Part shown: positions 32,312-42,400 of the stretch, piece after piece
Numbering within the stretch: the first letter of the stretch is position 1
Layout: every line of letters begins with the position of its first letter
Assembly (NCBI RefSeq): GCF_009835145.1
Contig: NZ_APKE01000025.1
Location: 1-64,000 of the forward strand
Origin: Profundibacterium mesophilum KAUST100406-0324
GTDB taxonomy: Bacteria > Pseudomonadota > Alphaproteobacteria > Rhodobacterales > Rhodobacteraceae
Direction of reading: 5' to 3'
DNA length: 64,000 nucleotides
The notes under the pieces: generated by a model
The model's database searches: none
The model's input: the letters and a program-made list of their open reading frames with translations, nothing else
What the model was told of the DNA's origin: nothing
Program-made: the position numbers and the translations under genes

Positions 32312-35300
32312 TCATCGGCTGGCCGCCGCGCCGCCCAGCGCGTCGATCAGGCCGCGCGCCGAGTTCGAGCGCGGGGTCCACAGGCCCCGCTCGATCGCCT
32401 CTCCCAACCGCTCCGCGATCTCGCGCAGCGCGGGCGCGTTATGCTCGTTGATGAACTCCCGCGTCTCCTCGTCCTCGAGGAACGCCGCGTGCACCGCGTC
32501 GAAATGCGCATTGCGCACGGCGCCGGTCGTGGCGGCGAAGGCGAAGAGGTAATCAACCGTCGCCGCGATCTCGAACGCGCCCTTGTAGCCGTGGCGCTTC
32601 ACCCCCGCGATCCACTTGGGATTGACCACGCGCGCGCGCACCACGCGGGCGATCTCCTCGTCGAGGGTGCGGATCACCGGGCGCTCGGGGCGCGAATGGT
32701 CGTTGTGATAGATCGGACGGTCGCGTCCCTGCAAGGTTGCCACCGCCGCCGCCGCGCCGCCTTCGAACTGGTAGTAGTCGTCACTGTCCAGAAGGTCGTG
32801 CTCGCGGTTGTCCTGGTTCTGCACGATCGCCTCGGCGTCGCGCAGCCGCGCCTCGAAGCCCGCGCGGTCGGAACGGCCCTCTTCGCCCGCGCCGTAGGCA
32901 TAGCTGCCCCAGGTGAGGTAGGCCTCGGCGAGGTCCTCCTTTTCGGACCAGAGCCGCTCGTCGATCAGCGCCTGCAGCCCCGCGCCGTAAGCGCCGGGCC
33001 TGGAGCCGAAGACCCGCGCGCCCGGCCCCTCGGCGGCAGCGCGCGCCGCGGCGGGATTGACCTCTTCGGGCTCGTCGAGCGCCATCACCGCCCGCGCCGC
33101 CGAATCCACGAGGGCGATCAGTTGCGGGAAGGCGTCGCGAAAGAAGCCCGAGACCCGCAAGGTGACATCGACCCGTGGCCGGCCGAGCGCGGTATGGGGA
33201 ATGATCTCGAAGCCGGTGACGCGCCGGTTGGCCGCGTCCCATGTCGGCTTGACCCCCATCAGGGCGAGGCATTGCGCGATGTCATCGCCCCCGGTGCGCA
33301 TGTTCGCGGTGCCCCAGGCGGTGAGCAGCAATGCGCGGGGCCAGTCCCCCTCGGTCTGCAGGTGCCGCTCGATCAGCAGGTTGGCCGATTTCCACCCGAG
33401 CGCCCAGGCGGTCGGGGTGGGCACGGCGCGGCTGTCCACCGAGAAGAAATTGCGTCCCGTCGGCAGCACGTCGAGCCGGCCGCGCGTCGGCGCGCCCGAG
33501 GGCGCCGGCGCCACGAAGCGGCCCGAGAGCGCGGTCAGAAGCCCTTCGGCCTCCGCCGGGCCGCAGGCGCGCAAGGTGGGGCGGACGTGATCGCGCGCGG
33601 CGGTCAGAACGGCGGCGCTGGCCGCGCCGGGCGGCGCGAGGCCCGGATCGTCGAGCAGCCGCGCGGCGAGGGCTTCGAGCCGCTCGACGGTATCGCCGTG
33701 GCTGCGCCAGGTATCCCCGGATGCGAGCGCGCCCGGTCGCGGGCCATCCCAGGGCGCGGCCATGTCGCAATCGAGCGGATCGAAGCCAAGCTCCAGATCG
33801 GCGGCCAGCGCCCGCGGCAGCGACGCATCGCTGCCCGTCCCGTTACCGCGCGGCACCCGCAGCAGGGCTTGCAGCAGATCGCGCTCCTGCACCCCTTCGG
33901 GGCTCTGTCCGAAGATATGGAGGCCGTCGCGGATCTGCGCCTCCTTCAGCTCGCACAGATAGGCGTCGAGCTTGGCCAGATCGCCCTCGGCGTCGCTGCC
34001 CTTCATTCCCGCATCCACGTCCAGCCCGCTGCGCGCGGCCAGGTCGAGGATCTCGCCGCGCAGATGGGCGATGCGGCGCGGATCGATGCCGGCCGCCTCG
34101 TAATACTCGTCCACGAGCCCTTCGAGATCGCGCAAGGGCCCGTAGCTTTCGGCGCGCGTCAGCGGCGGCGTGAGATGGTCGATGATGACTGCCTGCGTCC
34201 GCCTCTTGGCCTGCGTCCCCTCGCCGGGATCGTTGACGATGAAGGGGTAGATATGGGGCATCGGGCCCAGCACCGCCTCGGGCAGGCAGTCCTGCGACAG
34301 GGCCAGGGCCTTGCCGGGGAGCCATTCGAGATTGCCGTGCTTGCCCATGTGGACGATCGCATCGGCGCCGAATGCGTGGCGCAGCCAGAAATAGAAGGCC
34401 AGATAGTTGTGCGGCGGCACGAGGTCGGGGGAATGGTAGGTCTCGGTCGGATCGATGTTGTAGCCGCGCGCGGGCTGCACGCCGATCACCACGTTGCCGT
34501 ATTCGAGAACCGACAGCTTGAACCGCCCCGTCTCGTCATCCCCCTCGAAGAACACGTCCTCGTGCGGCTGCCCCCAGCGCTCCTCGATCCTGGAGCGCAA
34601 CTCCCAGGAAAGCGTGCCATAGGCCGCCTTGTAGGTGGCGAGCGGCAGGGTGACGCCGCCGCGGCGCTCGGCCCGGTCGGTCAGCCAGTTGGTCGGCCCC
34701 GACAGGATCGCCTGCATCAGGGCATCGGACGTTTCGGGGATGCCGTGCAGCGTATGCCCCGCCTCCTTGAGCCGTTTGAGCACCCCGACCGTGGCGGCAG
34801 GCGTGTCGAGCCCGACCCCGTTGGCCAGGCGTCCGTCCTTGTTGGGATAGTTGGCCAGCACCAGCGCGACGCGCCGCCGCTCGGGCGTGCTGGCGCGCAG
34901 CCGTGCCCAGCCTTCCGCGAGGCGGGCCACGAAGTCGATCCGGTCGCCGCGCGCCCTGTAGGCGGCAATGGGGCATTGCGTCGCCTCGTCGTAGAAGGCC
35001 TCGCCCTTGAAGCTGATCGCACGGGACAGGATGCGCCCGTCGATTTCCGGCAGAGCCACGTTCATCGCGATGTCGCGCGCCGACAGGCCCGAGGCGCGCT
35101 CCTCCCAGTCGGCCTCGGAGGAGGCGGCGAGCACGACCTGCAGGACCGGCGCTCCCGCCGCTTCGGGCGCGGCGAGCGGATTGCCGGCGCCTTCGCCGGG
35201 ATAAGGGCTTCCGGCGCTGAAACTCGTCATGTTGAGGATCACCGAAGGGGGTGATTGCTCGAAGAGCGCGGTGAGCGTGGCCGCCGAGACCGGATCCTTG

Positions 35301-36019
35301 AGAGAGGCCACGAAGACGGGCATCGGGTTCAGACCGCGGCGCAGCAGCGCCCGGACCATGCGGTTGATCGGGTTGAGCCCGGCGCCCTGCACGAGCGCGC
35401 GGTAGAAGACGACCGGCACCACGGGGGCACCCTCGTGCCAGTGCGACCGCAGATCGTCCAGGCCCACGGATGGCGATCCGGGCCAGTAGAGCCCGGCGCG
35501 CAGGAGCGGGCGCGCGCCCTCGGGACGTGCGGTGCCGTCCAGCATGGCACGCGCATGGCGCAGGAAATTGGCGCTGTTGGCCTCGCCCCCCTCGATCAGG
35601 TAGCCCCAGAGCGCGTCGTAATCGGCATCGCTGACCGTGGAGAGGCCGCGCAGGTCGGGATCGGGGCGGTCGTCGCCGGGCAGGGCGGCGAAGGGGATGC
35701 CGGCGGCATGCAGATGGGCGGCGTATTGCTCGAGCCCGTAGCGCCAGTAGCCCGCGCCGCCCAGGATCCGGGCCACGACCATGCGCGATCTGGATGCGCA
35801 ATCGGCAAGGTGCAGATCGACTGACATCGGATGGCGCAGGTGCAGCAGGCTCGTCAGGCGCAGCGTCGGCGGCGTCTCCATCTCGGCGCGCGCGGCGCTC
35901 AGCGCCGCAAGCTCGGTATCGGCGGCGGAGATCACCACCAGGTCGGCGGGGCTCTGTCCCGGATCGACGGGGTCCGTGCCATCGTCGATGGCGCCCGGTG
36001 TCGCGGCGAGAAGGTGCAT
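32312..36019 (-). CDS. cobN: Cobaltochelatase subunit CobN
   Basis: A 1235-residue CobN, the large subunit of the ATP-dependent, oxygen-compatible cobaltochelatase that inserts cobalt late into hydrogenobyrinic acid a,c-diamide, with CobS and CobT. Its length and H-subunit character (WLPGKALALSQDCLP, VHMGKHGNLEW, and VNPKWIAGVKRHGYKGAFEI near the end) are typical. The long open frame on the opposite strand is a shadow. No cobS or cobT gene is in the window, so the motor subunits are elsewhere. It follows a GNAT gene after 46 bp and precedes cobO by 92 bp. Confidence 0.97.
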   Translation of the reverse strand: MHLLAATPGAIDDGTDPVDPGQSPADLVVISAADTELAALSAARAEMETPPTLRLTSLLHLRHPMSVDLHLADCASRSRMVVARILGGAGYWRYGLEQYAAHLHAAGIPFAALPGDDRPDPDLRGLSTVSDADYDALWGYLIEGGEANSANFLRHARAMLDGTARPEGARPLLRAGLYWPGSPSVGLDDLRSHWHEGAPVVPVVFYRALVQGAGLNPINRMVRALLRRGLNPMPVFVASLKDPVSAATLTALFEQSPPSVILNMTSFSAGSPYPGEGAGNPLAAPEAAGAPVLQVVLAASSEADWEERASGLSARDIAMNVALPEIDGRILSRAISFKGEAFYDEATQCPIAAYRARGDRIDFVARLAEGWARLRASTPERRRVALVLANYPNKDGRLANGVGLDTPAATVGVLKRLKEAGHTLHGIPETSDALMQAILSGPTNWLTDRAERRGGVTLPLATYKAAYGTLSWELRSRIEERWGQPHEDVFFEGDDETGRFKLSVLEYGNVVIGVQPARGYNIDPTETYHSPDLVPPHNYLAFYFWLRHAFGADAIVHMGKHGNLEWLPGKALALSQDCLPEAVLGPMPHIYPFIVNDPGEGTQAKRRTQAVIIDHLTPPLTRAESYGPLRDLEGLVDEYYEAAGIDPRRIAHLRGEILDLAARSGLDVDAGMKGSDAEGDLAKLDAYLCELKEAQIRDGLHIFGQSPEGVQERDLLQALLRVPRGNGTGSDASLPRALAADLELGFDPLDCDMAAPWDGPRPGALASGDTWRSHGDTVERLEALAARLLDDPGLAPPGAASAAVLTAARDHVRPTLRACGPAEAEGLLTALSGRFVAPAPSGAPTRGRLDVLPTGRNFFSVDSRAVPTPTAWALGWKSANLLIERHLQTEGDWPRALLLTAWGTANMRTGGDDIAQCLALMGVKPTWDAANRRVTGFEIIPHTALGRPRVDVTLRVSGFFRDAFPQLIALVDSAARAVMALDEPEEVNPAAARAAAEGPGARVFGSRPGAYGAGLQALIDERLWSEKEDLAEAYLTWGSYAYGAGEEGRSDRAGFEARLRDAEAIVQNQDNREHDLLDSDDYYQFEGGAAAAVATLQGRDRPIYHNDHSRPERPVIRTLDEEIARVVRARVVNPKWIAGVKRHGYKGAFEIAATVDYLFAFAATTGAVRNAHFDAVHAAFLEDEETREFINEHNAPALREIAERLGEAIERGLWTPRSNSARGLIDALGGAAASR

Positions 36020-36065
36020 ATGGGCTCTCCTGGGAAATCTAGGTTGCGCCGGCGATCGCGTCGCC

Positions 36066-36560
36066 TCAGCGGGTCAGCCTCTTGTGCATGAAGACACTGG
36101 ACGGGCCGGCGACATAGGTGCCGAAGGGCGGGCAGGGGATGAAGCCGGCGCGCTCGTAGAGGCGGATCGCCGGGCCCAGCGCATCGCCGGTTTCAAGGCC
36201 CAGCCAGCGATGCCCCCGCGCCAGCGCCTCGGCCTCGAGCCGGGCCAGAAGCGCCGCGCCCACGCCGCTTCCACGTGCCTCGGGCGCGGTGAACATCGCC
36301 TTGATCTCGGCGCCTTGCATGCGCGGATCGGCCTCCGGCAACCCTTGCGGCGCGAGCGGGGCCAACGCGCCCGTGCCCAGCACCGTGCCATCGGCCCCGC
36401 GTGCCACGAGGAAGACGATCTCCGGCCCGGCCAGCGCCTCCGGGCCGAGATAGTGGTTGTCCTCAACGGGAAAGAGCGCATCCATCAGCGCCCGGCTTTC
36501 GGCCAGCAGCGCCGCGATCTCGGGACTGCGGGGATCGCCGGGCGTGATGGAAGGGCTCAT
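36066..36560 (-). CDS. GNAT-family N-acetyltransferase
   Basis: A 164-residue acetyltransferase. The acetyl-CoA loop is APEARGSGVGAALLARLEAEA near residue 92, followed by LGLETGDALGPAIRLYERAGF, typical of the GNAT fold. The substrate is unknown. It sits between cobW and cobN, with its ATG overlapping the cobW stop (ATGA), so it is co-expressed with cobalt-handling genes. Whether it has a role in cobalamin synthesis is open. Confidence 0.9.
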   Translation of the reverse strand: MSPSITPGDPRSPEIAALLAESRALMDALFPVEDNHYLGPEALAGPEIVFLVARGADGTVLGTGALAPLAPQGLPEADPRMQGAEIKAMFTAPEARGSGVGAALLARLEAEALARGHRWLGLETGDALGPAIRLYERAGFIPCPPFGTYVAGPSSVFMHKRLTR

Positions 36561-37663
36561 GCGCGCAGGGCCGTCTCGATCGCCGCACGGTCGAGGCCGG
36601 ACGCACCGATCACCACGAGCCGCGTCTCGCGCGTGGCATCGGACCCGAAGGGACGGTCGTAATGGCTGTCGGTGCGCGGGCCGACGGCCTGGATGGTCAG
36701 GCGCATCGGCTTGCCGGCCACGGCGGCGAACCCCTTGAGGCGCAGGATGCCGTGATCCTTGATGGTCTGGCCGACCCGCGCGAGGAAATCGGCCGGATCG
36801 GCGATCTCGCCGCGCGAGACGACGAAGCTCTCGAAAGCGTCGTGCCCGTGATCGTGCCCGTGCTCATGCCCGTGCCCATGATCGTGGTCATGCTCATGGT
36901 CTTCGTGGTGATGGTCATGCCCATGACCCTCCCCGTGGGTGTGGTGCAGCTCGCCGCGGGCGGCCATGTCCCGCTCGGCGGCGGCGCCGCGGCCCAGGAG
37001 CACCTCGATGGGCAGCGCGCCCTGGCTGGCACGGACGATCTGCACGCCGTCGCGGCTGCCTTCACGAAGCTCGGCGGCGAGGCGGTCGGCCTCCTCGACG
37101 CTCAGAAGGTCGCTCTTGTTGACGACGATCATGTCGGCGCAGGCCAGCTGATCCTCGAAAAGCTCCGACAGGGGCGTTTCGTGATCGAGCGTGTCATCGG
37201 CGCGGCGCTGGGCCTCGATCGCGGCAAGGTCATGGGCGAACTGTCCGTCGGCGGCGGCCTTGCCATCGACCACGGTCACGACCCCGTCCACGGTGACTTG
37301 GCCCGCGATCTCGGGCCATCCGAAGGCCCGCACCAACGGCTGCGGCAAGGCCAGGCCGGATGTCTCGATCACGATGTGATCGGGCCGGTTCTCACGCGCG
37401 AGCAGGGCCTTCAATGTCGGAATGAAATCCTCGGCCACGGTGCAGCAGATGCAGCCATTGCTCAGCTCGACGATGTCCTCCTCCGAGCAGCTCTCCTCGC
37501 CGCAGCCCTTGAGGATCTCGCCATCCACGCCCAGGTCGCCGAACTCGTTGATCACGAGCGCGATGCGCCGTCCTTCGGCATTGGCCAGCATGTGCCTGAT
37601 GAGGGTGGTCTTGCCGGCGCCGAGGAAGCCGGTGACGATGGTTGCGGGGATCTTTGCGCTCAT
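36557..37663 (-). CDS. cobW: CobW-type GTPase metallochaperone with a His-rich stretch
   Basis: A 368-residue G3E GTPase. The P-loop GFLGAGKTTLIRH is near residue 12, the metal-binding CxCC motif is in NGCICCTV near 70, and VVNKSDLL is the guanine-binding region. CobW is thought to deliver cobalt for the CobNST chelatase. Residues about 240-273 form a dense His/Asp run (HEDHEHDHDHGHGHEHGHDH) that may store or sense metal. It heads the cobW-GNAT-cobN-cobO block; the 50-bp gap to the divergent DUF1636 gene is too small for a B12 riboswitch. Confidence 0.95.
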   Translation of the reverse strand: MSAKIPATIVTGFLGAGKTTLIRHMLANAEGRRIALVINEFGDLGVDGEILKGCGEESCSEEDIVELSNGCICCTVAEDFIPTLKALLARENRPDHIVIETSGLALPQPLVRAFGWPEIAGQVTVDGVVTVVDGKAAADGQFAHDLAAIEAQRRADDTLDHETPLSELFEDQLACADMIVVNKSDLLSVEEADRLAAELREGSRDGVQIVRASQGALPIEVLLGRGAAAERDMAARGELHHTHGEGHGHDHHHEDHEHDHDHGHGHEHGHDHGHDAFESFVVSRGEIADPADFLARVGQTIKDHGILRLKGFAAVAGKPMRLTIQAVGPRTDSHYDRPFGSDATRETRLVVIGASGLDRAAIETALRA

Positions 37664-37713
37664 GTCGAACTCCGGTAGGAGGTGTGTGATCGGACCGATG
37701 AAAGGCCCTTGTC

Positions 37714-38058
37714 ATGTCGAAGCCGGCCGGATGGCAGCTGGTGGTGTGCCGCGGTTGCGCCGGGGACGCCGAGGCGCTTGCGCAAGCTCTGGCCGATCTG
37801 CGCCCCGGTGTCGAGGTGGTGCAGGCCGCCTGCCTGTCGGTCTGCGCGGCGCCGGTGACGCTTGCCGCGCAAGGGGCGGGGCGGGCGACATACGTGTTCT
37901 CGGGCCTTGGAACGGGCGATCTCGAAGACCTGTCGGCCTTCGCCGAGGCCTACGAGGCGGCGCCGCGCGGCTGGATCGCGGATGCGCGCCCGCTCGGGCG
38001 ATTGCGCTTTCGCCTCGTCACGCGGGTGCCGGCGCTCAGAACCGCCGGGGCGGGCTGA
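37714..38058 (+). CDS. DUF1636 protein, copy 1
   Basis: A 114-residue protein with CRGC near residue 12 and CLSVCAAPVTLA near 40, a four-cysteine pattern like thioredoxin-like [2Fe-2S] ferredoxins and DUF1636 proteins, which are often in cobalamin regions. The cysteines may bind iron-sulfur or metal. A second family member lies at 47182. It is divergent from cobW and converges on cbtA. No reaction is known. Confidence 0.82.
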   Translation: MSKPAGWQLVVCRGCAGDAEALAQALADLRPGVEVVQAACLSVCAAPVTLAAQGAGRATYVFSGLGTGDLEDLSAFAEAYEAAPRGWIADARPLGRLRFRLVTRVPALRTAGAG

Positions 38059-38086
38059 TCGAATGGGCGCGGGCCGGGGCACCGGC

Positions 38087-38773
38087 TCACCCGTCCCGCG
38101 CCATCGAGGCCGCGCGGCCCAGAAGCGTGCCCAGCAAGACCCAGGCGGCAAGGCCGATGGCGAGGGCCCGCGCGGCGAAGAGACTGGAGAGCTCGGGCGG
38201 CACGGGGCCGATGAAGCCCTGCGGCACCGGTGCCCCCCACAGATGCGGCAGGAGAACGAGCGCGGCGCCGGCGGCCTTCATGCCAATCCTCCCCGCCAGC
38301 CCGATCAGCGCCAGCCCGGCGGCGCTCAGGGCCACCGTGGCGCTCCACCAGAGTTGCCGCGTCTCCATCGCCGCCGATGCGACACCCGGCACCTCGGGCG
38401 GCAGGCCGAAGGCTGGTGCCAGCTGGACCGCGACAAAGCCCGACAGGCCCCATAGCGCGCCCGCACCGGCGCCCCGCGGCCCCGCGCCATACTCGGCCGC
38501 AAGCGCCATCGCCGCACCCAGAAGCGCGCCGTAGCCGCAATAGATCAGCACCATGAACAGCGCCGTCATCGCATCGCGCAGCGGCGTGATGGAAAAACCG
38601 GGTCCGGCCTCCGGTCCCGGGCTCGACAGATCGGCGAAATGCTCCAGCACGCCGGTCTCGTAGAGCTCGGCATGCAGGAGGAGCGGTTGCAGGAAGGCGA
38701 AATGCAGCGCCACCGCGAGAAGCCCCGCGACGGTGCCGGAGATCAGCGCGCCGGCCAGAATGTTGCGGAACAT
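38087..38773 (-). CDS. cbtA: CbtA cobalt transporter subunit
   Basis: A 228-residue membrane protein starting MFRNILAGALISGTVAGLL, the typical CbtA opening, with about five hydrophobic segments. CbtA is predicted to transport cobalt, and its gene is usually preceded by cbtB and a B12 riboswitch, as here. The start at 38773 is four bases after the cbtB stop, and the upstream frame runs inside cbtB. It is the second gene of the riboswitch-controlled unit. Confidence 0.9.
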   Translation of the reverse strand: MFRNILAGALISGTVAGLLAVALHFAFLQPLLLHAELYETGVLEHFADLSSPGPEAGPGFSITPLRDAMTALFMVLIYCGYGALLGAAMALAAEYGAGPRGAGAGALWGLSGFVAVQLAPAFGLPPEVPGVASAAMETRQLWWSATVALSAAGLALIGLAGRIGMKAAGAALVLLPHLWGAPVPQGFIGPVPPELSSLFAARALAIGLAAWVLLGTLLGRAASMARDG

Positions 38774-38777
38774 CGCG

Positions 38778-38966
38778 TCAGTGGCAGGGGAAGCCGGTCG
38801 CGTGGCGCACATCGTGGGCCGCGTCATGCAGGCTCGCGGCCTGCAGGTTGCCCGCAACCCCGACGATCCCGAGGCCGATCACGGCCAGGGACAGGATCGC
38901 CATATGGCGAAGGGCCCGTCCGGAGAGGGGCGCGGCGAGGGTCATGCGGCGGGTCAGTTCGGTCAT
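38778..38966 (-). CDS. cbtB: CbtB cobalt transporter subunit
   Basis: A 62-residue protein with one membrane segment (HMAILSLAVIGLGIVGVAG) and the C-terminal LHDAAHDVRHATGFPCH. A His-rich ending of this type, closing in GFPCH, is the mark of CbtB. It may bind cobalt outside the membrane for CbtA. The ATG at 38966 has GGAG upstream. It is the first gene after the B12 riboswitch. Confidence 0.92.
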   Translation of the reverse strand: MTELTRRMTLAAPLSGRALRHMAILSLAVIGLGIVGVAGNLQAASLHDAAHDVRHATGFPCH

Positions 38967-39016
38967 GTTGTCGTCTCCTTGGCCGTCATCCCCGACGGCT
39001 GGCTGCACTGGCGCAT

Positions 39017-39170
39017 GGCAGGTCTCCTGGCTCGCGGGTCGCAGCGTGGCACCGGCCTTCCCGGCCCGGGGGCCAGTGGCATCGTCGGCGCACGCTCGCC
39101 GCTGACAGTCGCGGGGGCGGCTGCGGAATTGGGCCTCCGGTCTGGATCTGCCCGCACCGCATTCCCTTTT
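39017..39170 (-). promoter_or_regulatory. Cobalamin (B12) riboswitch upstream of cbtBA
   Basis: On the minus strand the RNA starts near AAAAGGGAATGCGGTG, continues with CCCCCGCGACTGT and ends with the B12 box AGCCAGGAGACCTGCC (39017-39032). These are the conserved parts of the adenosylcobalamin aptamer in the proper order. It lies 50 bp before cbtB, so cobalt uptake should fall when B12 is plentiful. Confidence 0.95.
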
Positions 39171-39466
39171 CATCCCGGGCGCTTTGCGCCATGGACAGGG
39201 AACCATGCCCGGCGACCTTGCGCCGCGGGGCGGCTTGCGTCAAGCGCGTTTCCGTTCCATATGCCGGTCCCGAAGCGGGCCGGACGGGGACATGACGGGA
39301 TCGGACGGGGCCAGGGGGCCGACCAAGACCCTGCGGCGCCCGCCCGCGATCCGCGGCCGGGCCGGCCGCATGTCACCACGGCGCGCCCCGGGACAGTCCC
39401 GTCGGCAAGGCTGCCTTTTGCGCGGGCGGCGGCACCGGCAGGAACGTATTCGAAAGGCCAACCATC
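39171..39466. other. Spacer between the B12 riboswitch and smc
   Basis: About 300 bp with no recognisable gene. It must hold the promoter for the riboswitch RNA on the minus strand and for smc on the plus strand. I see no clear promoter boxes and no repeats beyond GC-rich runs. Confidence 0.6.
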
Positions 39467-42400
39467 ATGCGTTTCTCGAAATTGCGCCTCAACGGCTTCA
39501 AGAGTTTCGTCGATCCCACCGATCTGAGCATTTCGCGGGGGCTGACCGGGGTCGTGGGTCCCAATGGTTGCGGCAAGTCCAACCTGCTCGAGGCGCTGCG
39601 CTGGGTGATGGGCGAAAGCCGCGCCAGGGCGATGCGCGGCGCGGGAATGGACGACGTGATCTTCGCGGGCACCACGCGCCGCCCCGCCCGCAGCTTCGCC
39701 GAGGTCACGCTGGTGCTCGACAATGCGCAGCGCCTCGCACCGGCCATGTTCAACACGGTCGACCAGCTCGAGGTGACGCGCCGGATCACGCGCGATTCGG
39801 GGTCGAGCTACAAGGTGAACGACCGCGACGCGCGGGCGCGCGACGTGCAGATGCTCTTTGCCGATGCCTCGACCGGCGCGCAGTCCCCCGCCCTCGTGCG
39901 GCAGGGGCAGATCGCCGAGCTGATCGGGGCCAAGCCCAAGGCACGGCGCCGGGTGCTCGAGGAGGCGGCGGGGATCTCGGGCCTCTATCAGCGCCGGCAC
40001 GAGGCGGAGTTGAAGCTCAAGGCGGCCGAGGCGAACCTGCTCAGGGTCGATGACGTGATCGAACAGCTCGCCGCGCGCCTCGCCCAACTCGCGCGGCAGG
40101 CCAAGCAGGTTGGCCGCTACCGCAAGATCAACGACGAGCTGCGCCGGGCCGAGGGGATGCTTCTCTACCGCGCATGGGTTTCGGCGGGAGCCGCGGCGCA
40201 AGCGGCGGCGGAAGAGTTCGAGGCGCGGTCCGACGCGGCCTCGGTGGCCGAACGCGGCGCGCGCGGCGCCGGGGCGGCCCGCGGGAGGGCAGAGGCCGCC
40301 CTGCCGGCGCTGCGCGAGGAGGAGGCGATCGCCTCCGCGATCGCGGGCAAGCGTGCCGCCGAGCGGCGCGCGGTCCTTGCCGATCACGACGAGGCCCTCA
40401 AGACAATCGAGACGCTCAAGGCGCAGATCGACCAGATGGACCGTGATGCCGAGCGGGCGGTGTCGGTGGCGGGGGACGCGGCACAGAGCATCGCGTCGCT
40501 GCAGAAGGAGGGTCAGGAGCTGCGGGCGGCGGATGAGGGCCACGAGGATCGCCTCGCCGGGCTCGAGACGCAGGCCCGCCTGGCGGCGGAGGCACTCACC
40601 GCGCGCGAGGCGGAGCTGTCGCAGGCCACGGAGGATACCGCCCGCCTCGCCGCCGCGCACCAGACCGCGCAGCGCGCCCTTTCGGAGGCCGAGCGCCGCC
40701 TTGGCCGGGCGCGGGATGCGGCGAGCACGGCGCGCGAGGCGATGCCGGGCACGCAGGCTGCGAGCGAGGACGCGGCCCGCCTGCTCGAGGAGGCGCGCGA
40801 GGCGCAGTCGGGCGCGGTGCAGCGCGCCGAGACGGCCGAGGCCGCGTTGCGCGCGGCTGATGATGCCCTGCAAAACGCGCAGCGCGGCGAGGCGGAGGCC
40901 CGTGCCGCGCGCGCCGCGCTCGAAGGCGAGCTTGCCGCGCTGCGCGCCGAGATGCAGGCGCTTGAACGCCTCGCCGCGCGCGAGACGACGGGCGCGGGGC
41001 AGCTGCTCGACCAGGTGCGCGCCGAGCCAGGCTACGAAGCGGCTCTCGGCGCGGCCCTCGCCGAGGACCTGCACGCCCCGGTGATCGACGCGCAGGCCCG
41101 CGCGCGCGGCGGCGCCGGCTGGGCGGAGTTGCCGCCCGGCAAGCTCCGGGATGCGGCCTCGGGCAACCCGCATGACGCTTCTCCGGGCAATCCCCGTGAC
41201 GCCCTTCCGGGCGATGCCGTGCCGCTTCTCGAACATGTCGATGCGCCTCCGCTTCTCGCAAGGCGCCTTGCCGCGATCGGCATCGTGGCGCGCGAGGCCG
41301 GTCCGGCCTTGCAAGGGGAGCTTGCGACAGGTCAGCGGCTGGTCAGCCGCGAGGGCGATCTGTGGCGCTGGGACGGGCTGTGCATGCCCGATGGCGCGGG
41401 CGGCGGGGCGGCGGCGCAGCGGCTCAGGCAGCGCAACCGGATGACCGAGCTGTCGCGGGAGATCGAGGCGCTCGCCGAGCGCACGGCGGCGGCGATCGGC
41501 GCGCATGAAGAGCAGAAGACGCGCCACGCGCAGGCCAGCGGACACGATGGCGCGGCGCGCACCGCCCGGCGCGAGGCCGAGGCCGAACTCAGCGCGGCGA
41601 GCCGGGCGCTCAGCCGCGCGGAGGCGGAGCGCGACCGGGCCGAAAGCCGCCTCGAGGCCCAGGGACTGACCCTGCGCCGCCACGAGGATGCGGCCCTCGA
41701 GGCCCAGGGAGGGCTTCGCGAGGCGCAGGAGGCGGTGCGGGGGCTCGAGGATCTCGATGCGGCGCGCACGGCGGGCGACAGGCTGCGCGCCTCGGTCGAG
41801 GCGGCGCGCCTGACGATGATCGCGCGGCGCAGCGCGGCCGGTGAGCTCCGCCGCGATGCCGCCGACCGGGCGGCGCGCCTCCTCGCGCTGGATGGCGAGC
41901 TTGATCGTTGGCGCGAGCGGGCCGCGCGCTCAGACGGGCATGTCGCCGAGATCGAGGGCCGGCGGACCGCCGCGGCCACCGCGCTCGAGCGCGAGCGTGC
42001 GCGTCCCGCGGCGCTGGCGGCACGAAGCGACGCGCTGCGCGCCGAGCTGGATGAGGCGGACCGGCGCCGTGCGGCCGCGCAGCAGTCCCTCGCGGAGGGC
42101 GATGCCGCGGCGCGCGCGGCGGTCGAGGAGGAGCGCGCGGCCGAGCGTGCCGCGGGCACACTGCGCGAGGCACGCGCCGCCGCCGAGGCGCGCCACGACG
42201 CGGCGGCGCGTGACGCGCAGCGGGCGGCGGACCGCATCGAGGAGGAACTCGACGTGGCGCCGGACGCCCTGCTGGCCACGCTGGAAATGGCGGCGCAGGA
42301 GGTGCCGGAGCCGGCATGGATCGAGGCGCGGATCGCCGAGCTGCGCGGCAAGCGCGAGGCGCTCGGGGCGGTCAACCTGCGCGCCGAGGCAGATGCGGCC

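Noticed and set aside
32231-35254. A 1007-codon open frame on the plus strand opposite cobN
   Set aside because: It mirrors the very GC-rich cobN coding sequence, has low-complexity Arg/Gly/Ala content and no recognisable domain, while cobN matches its family over its full length.
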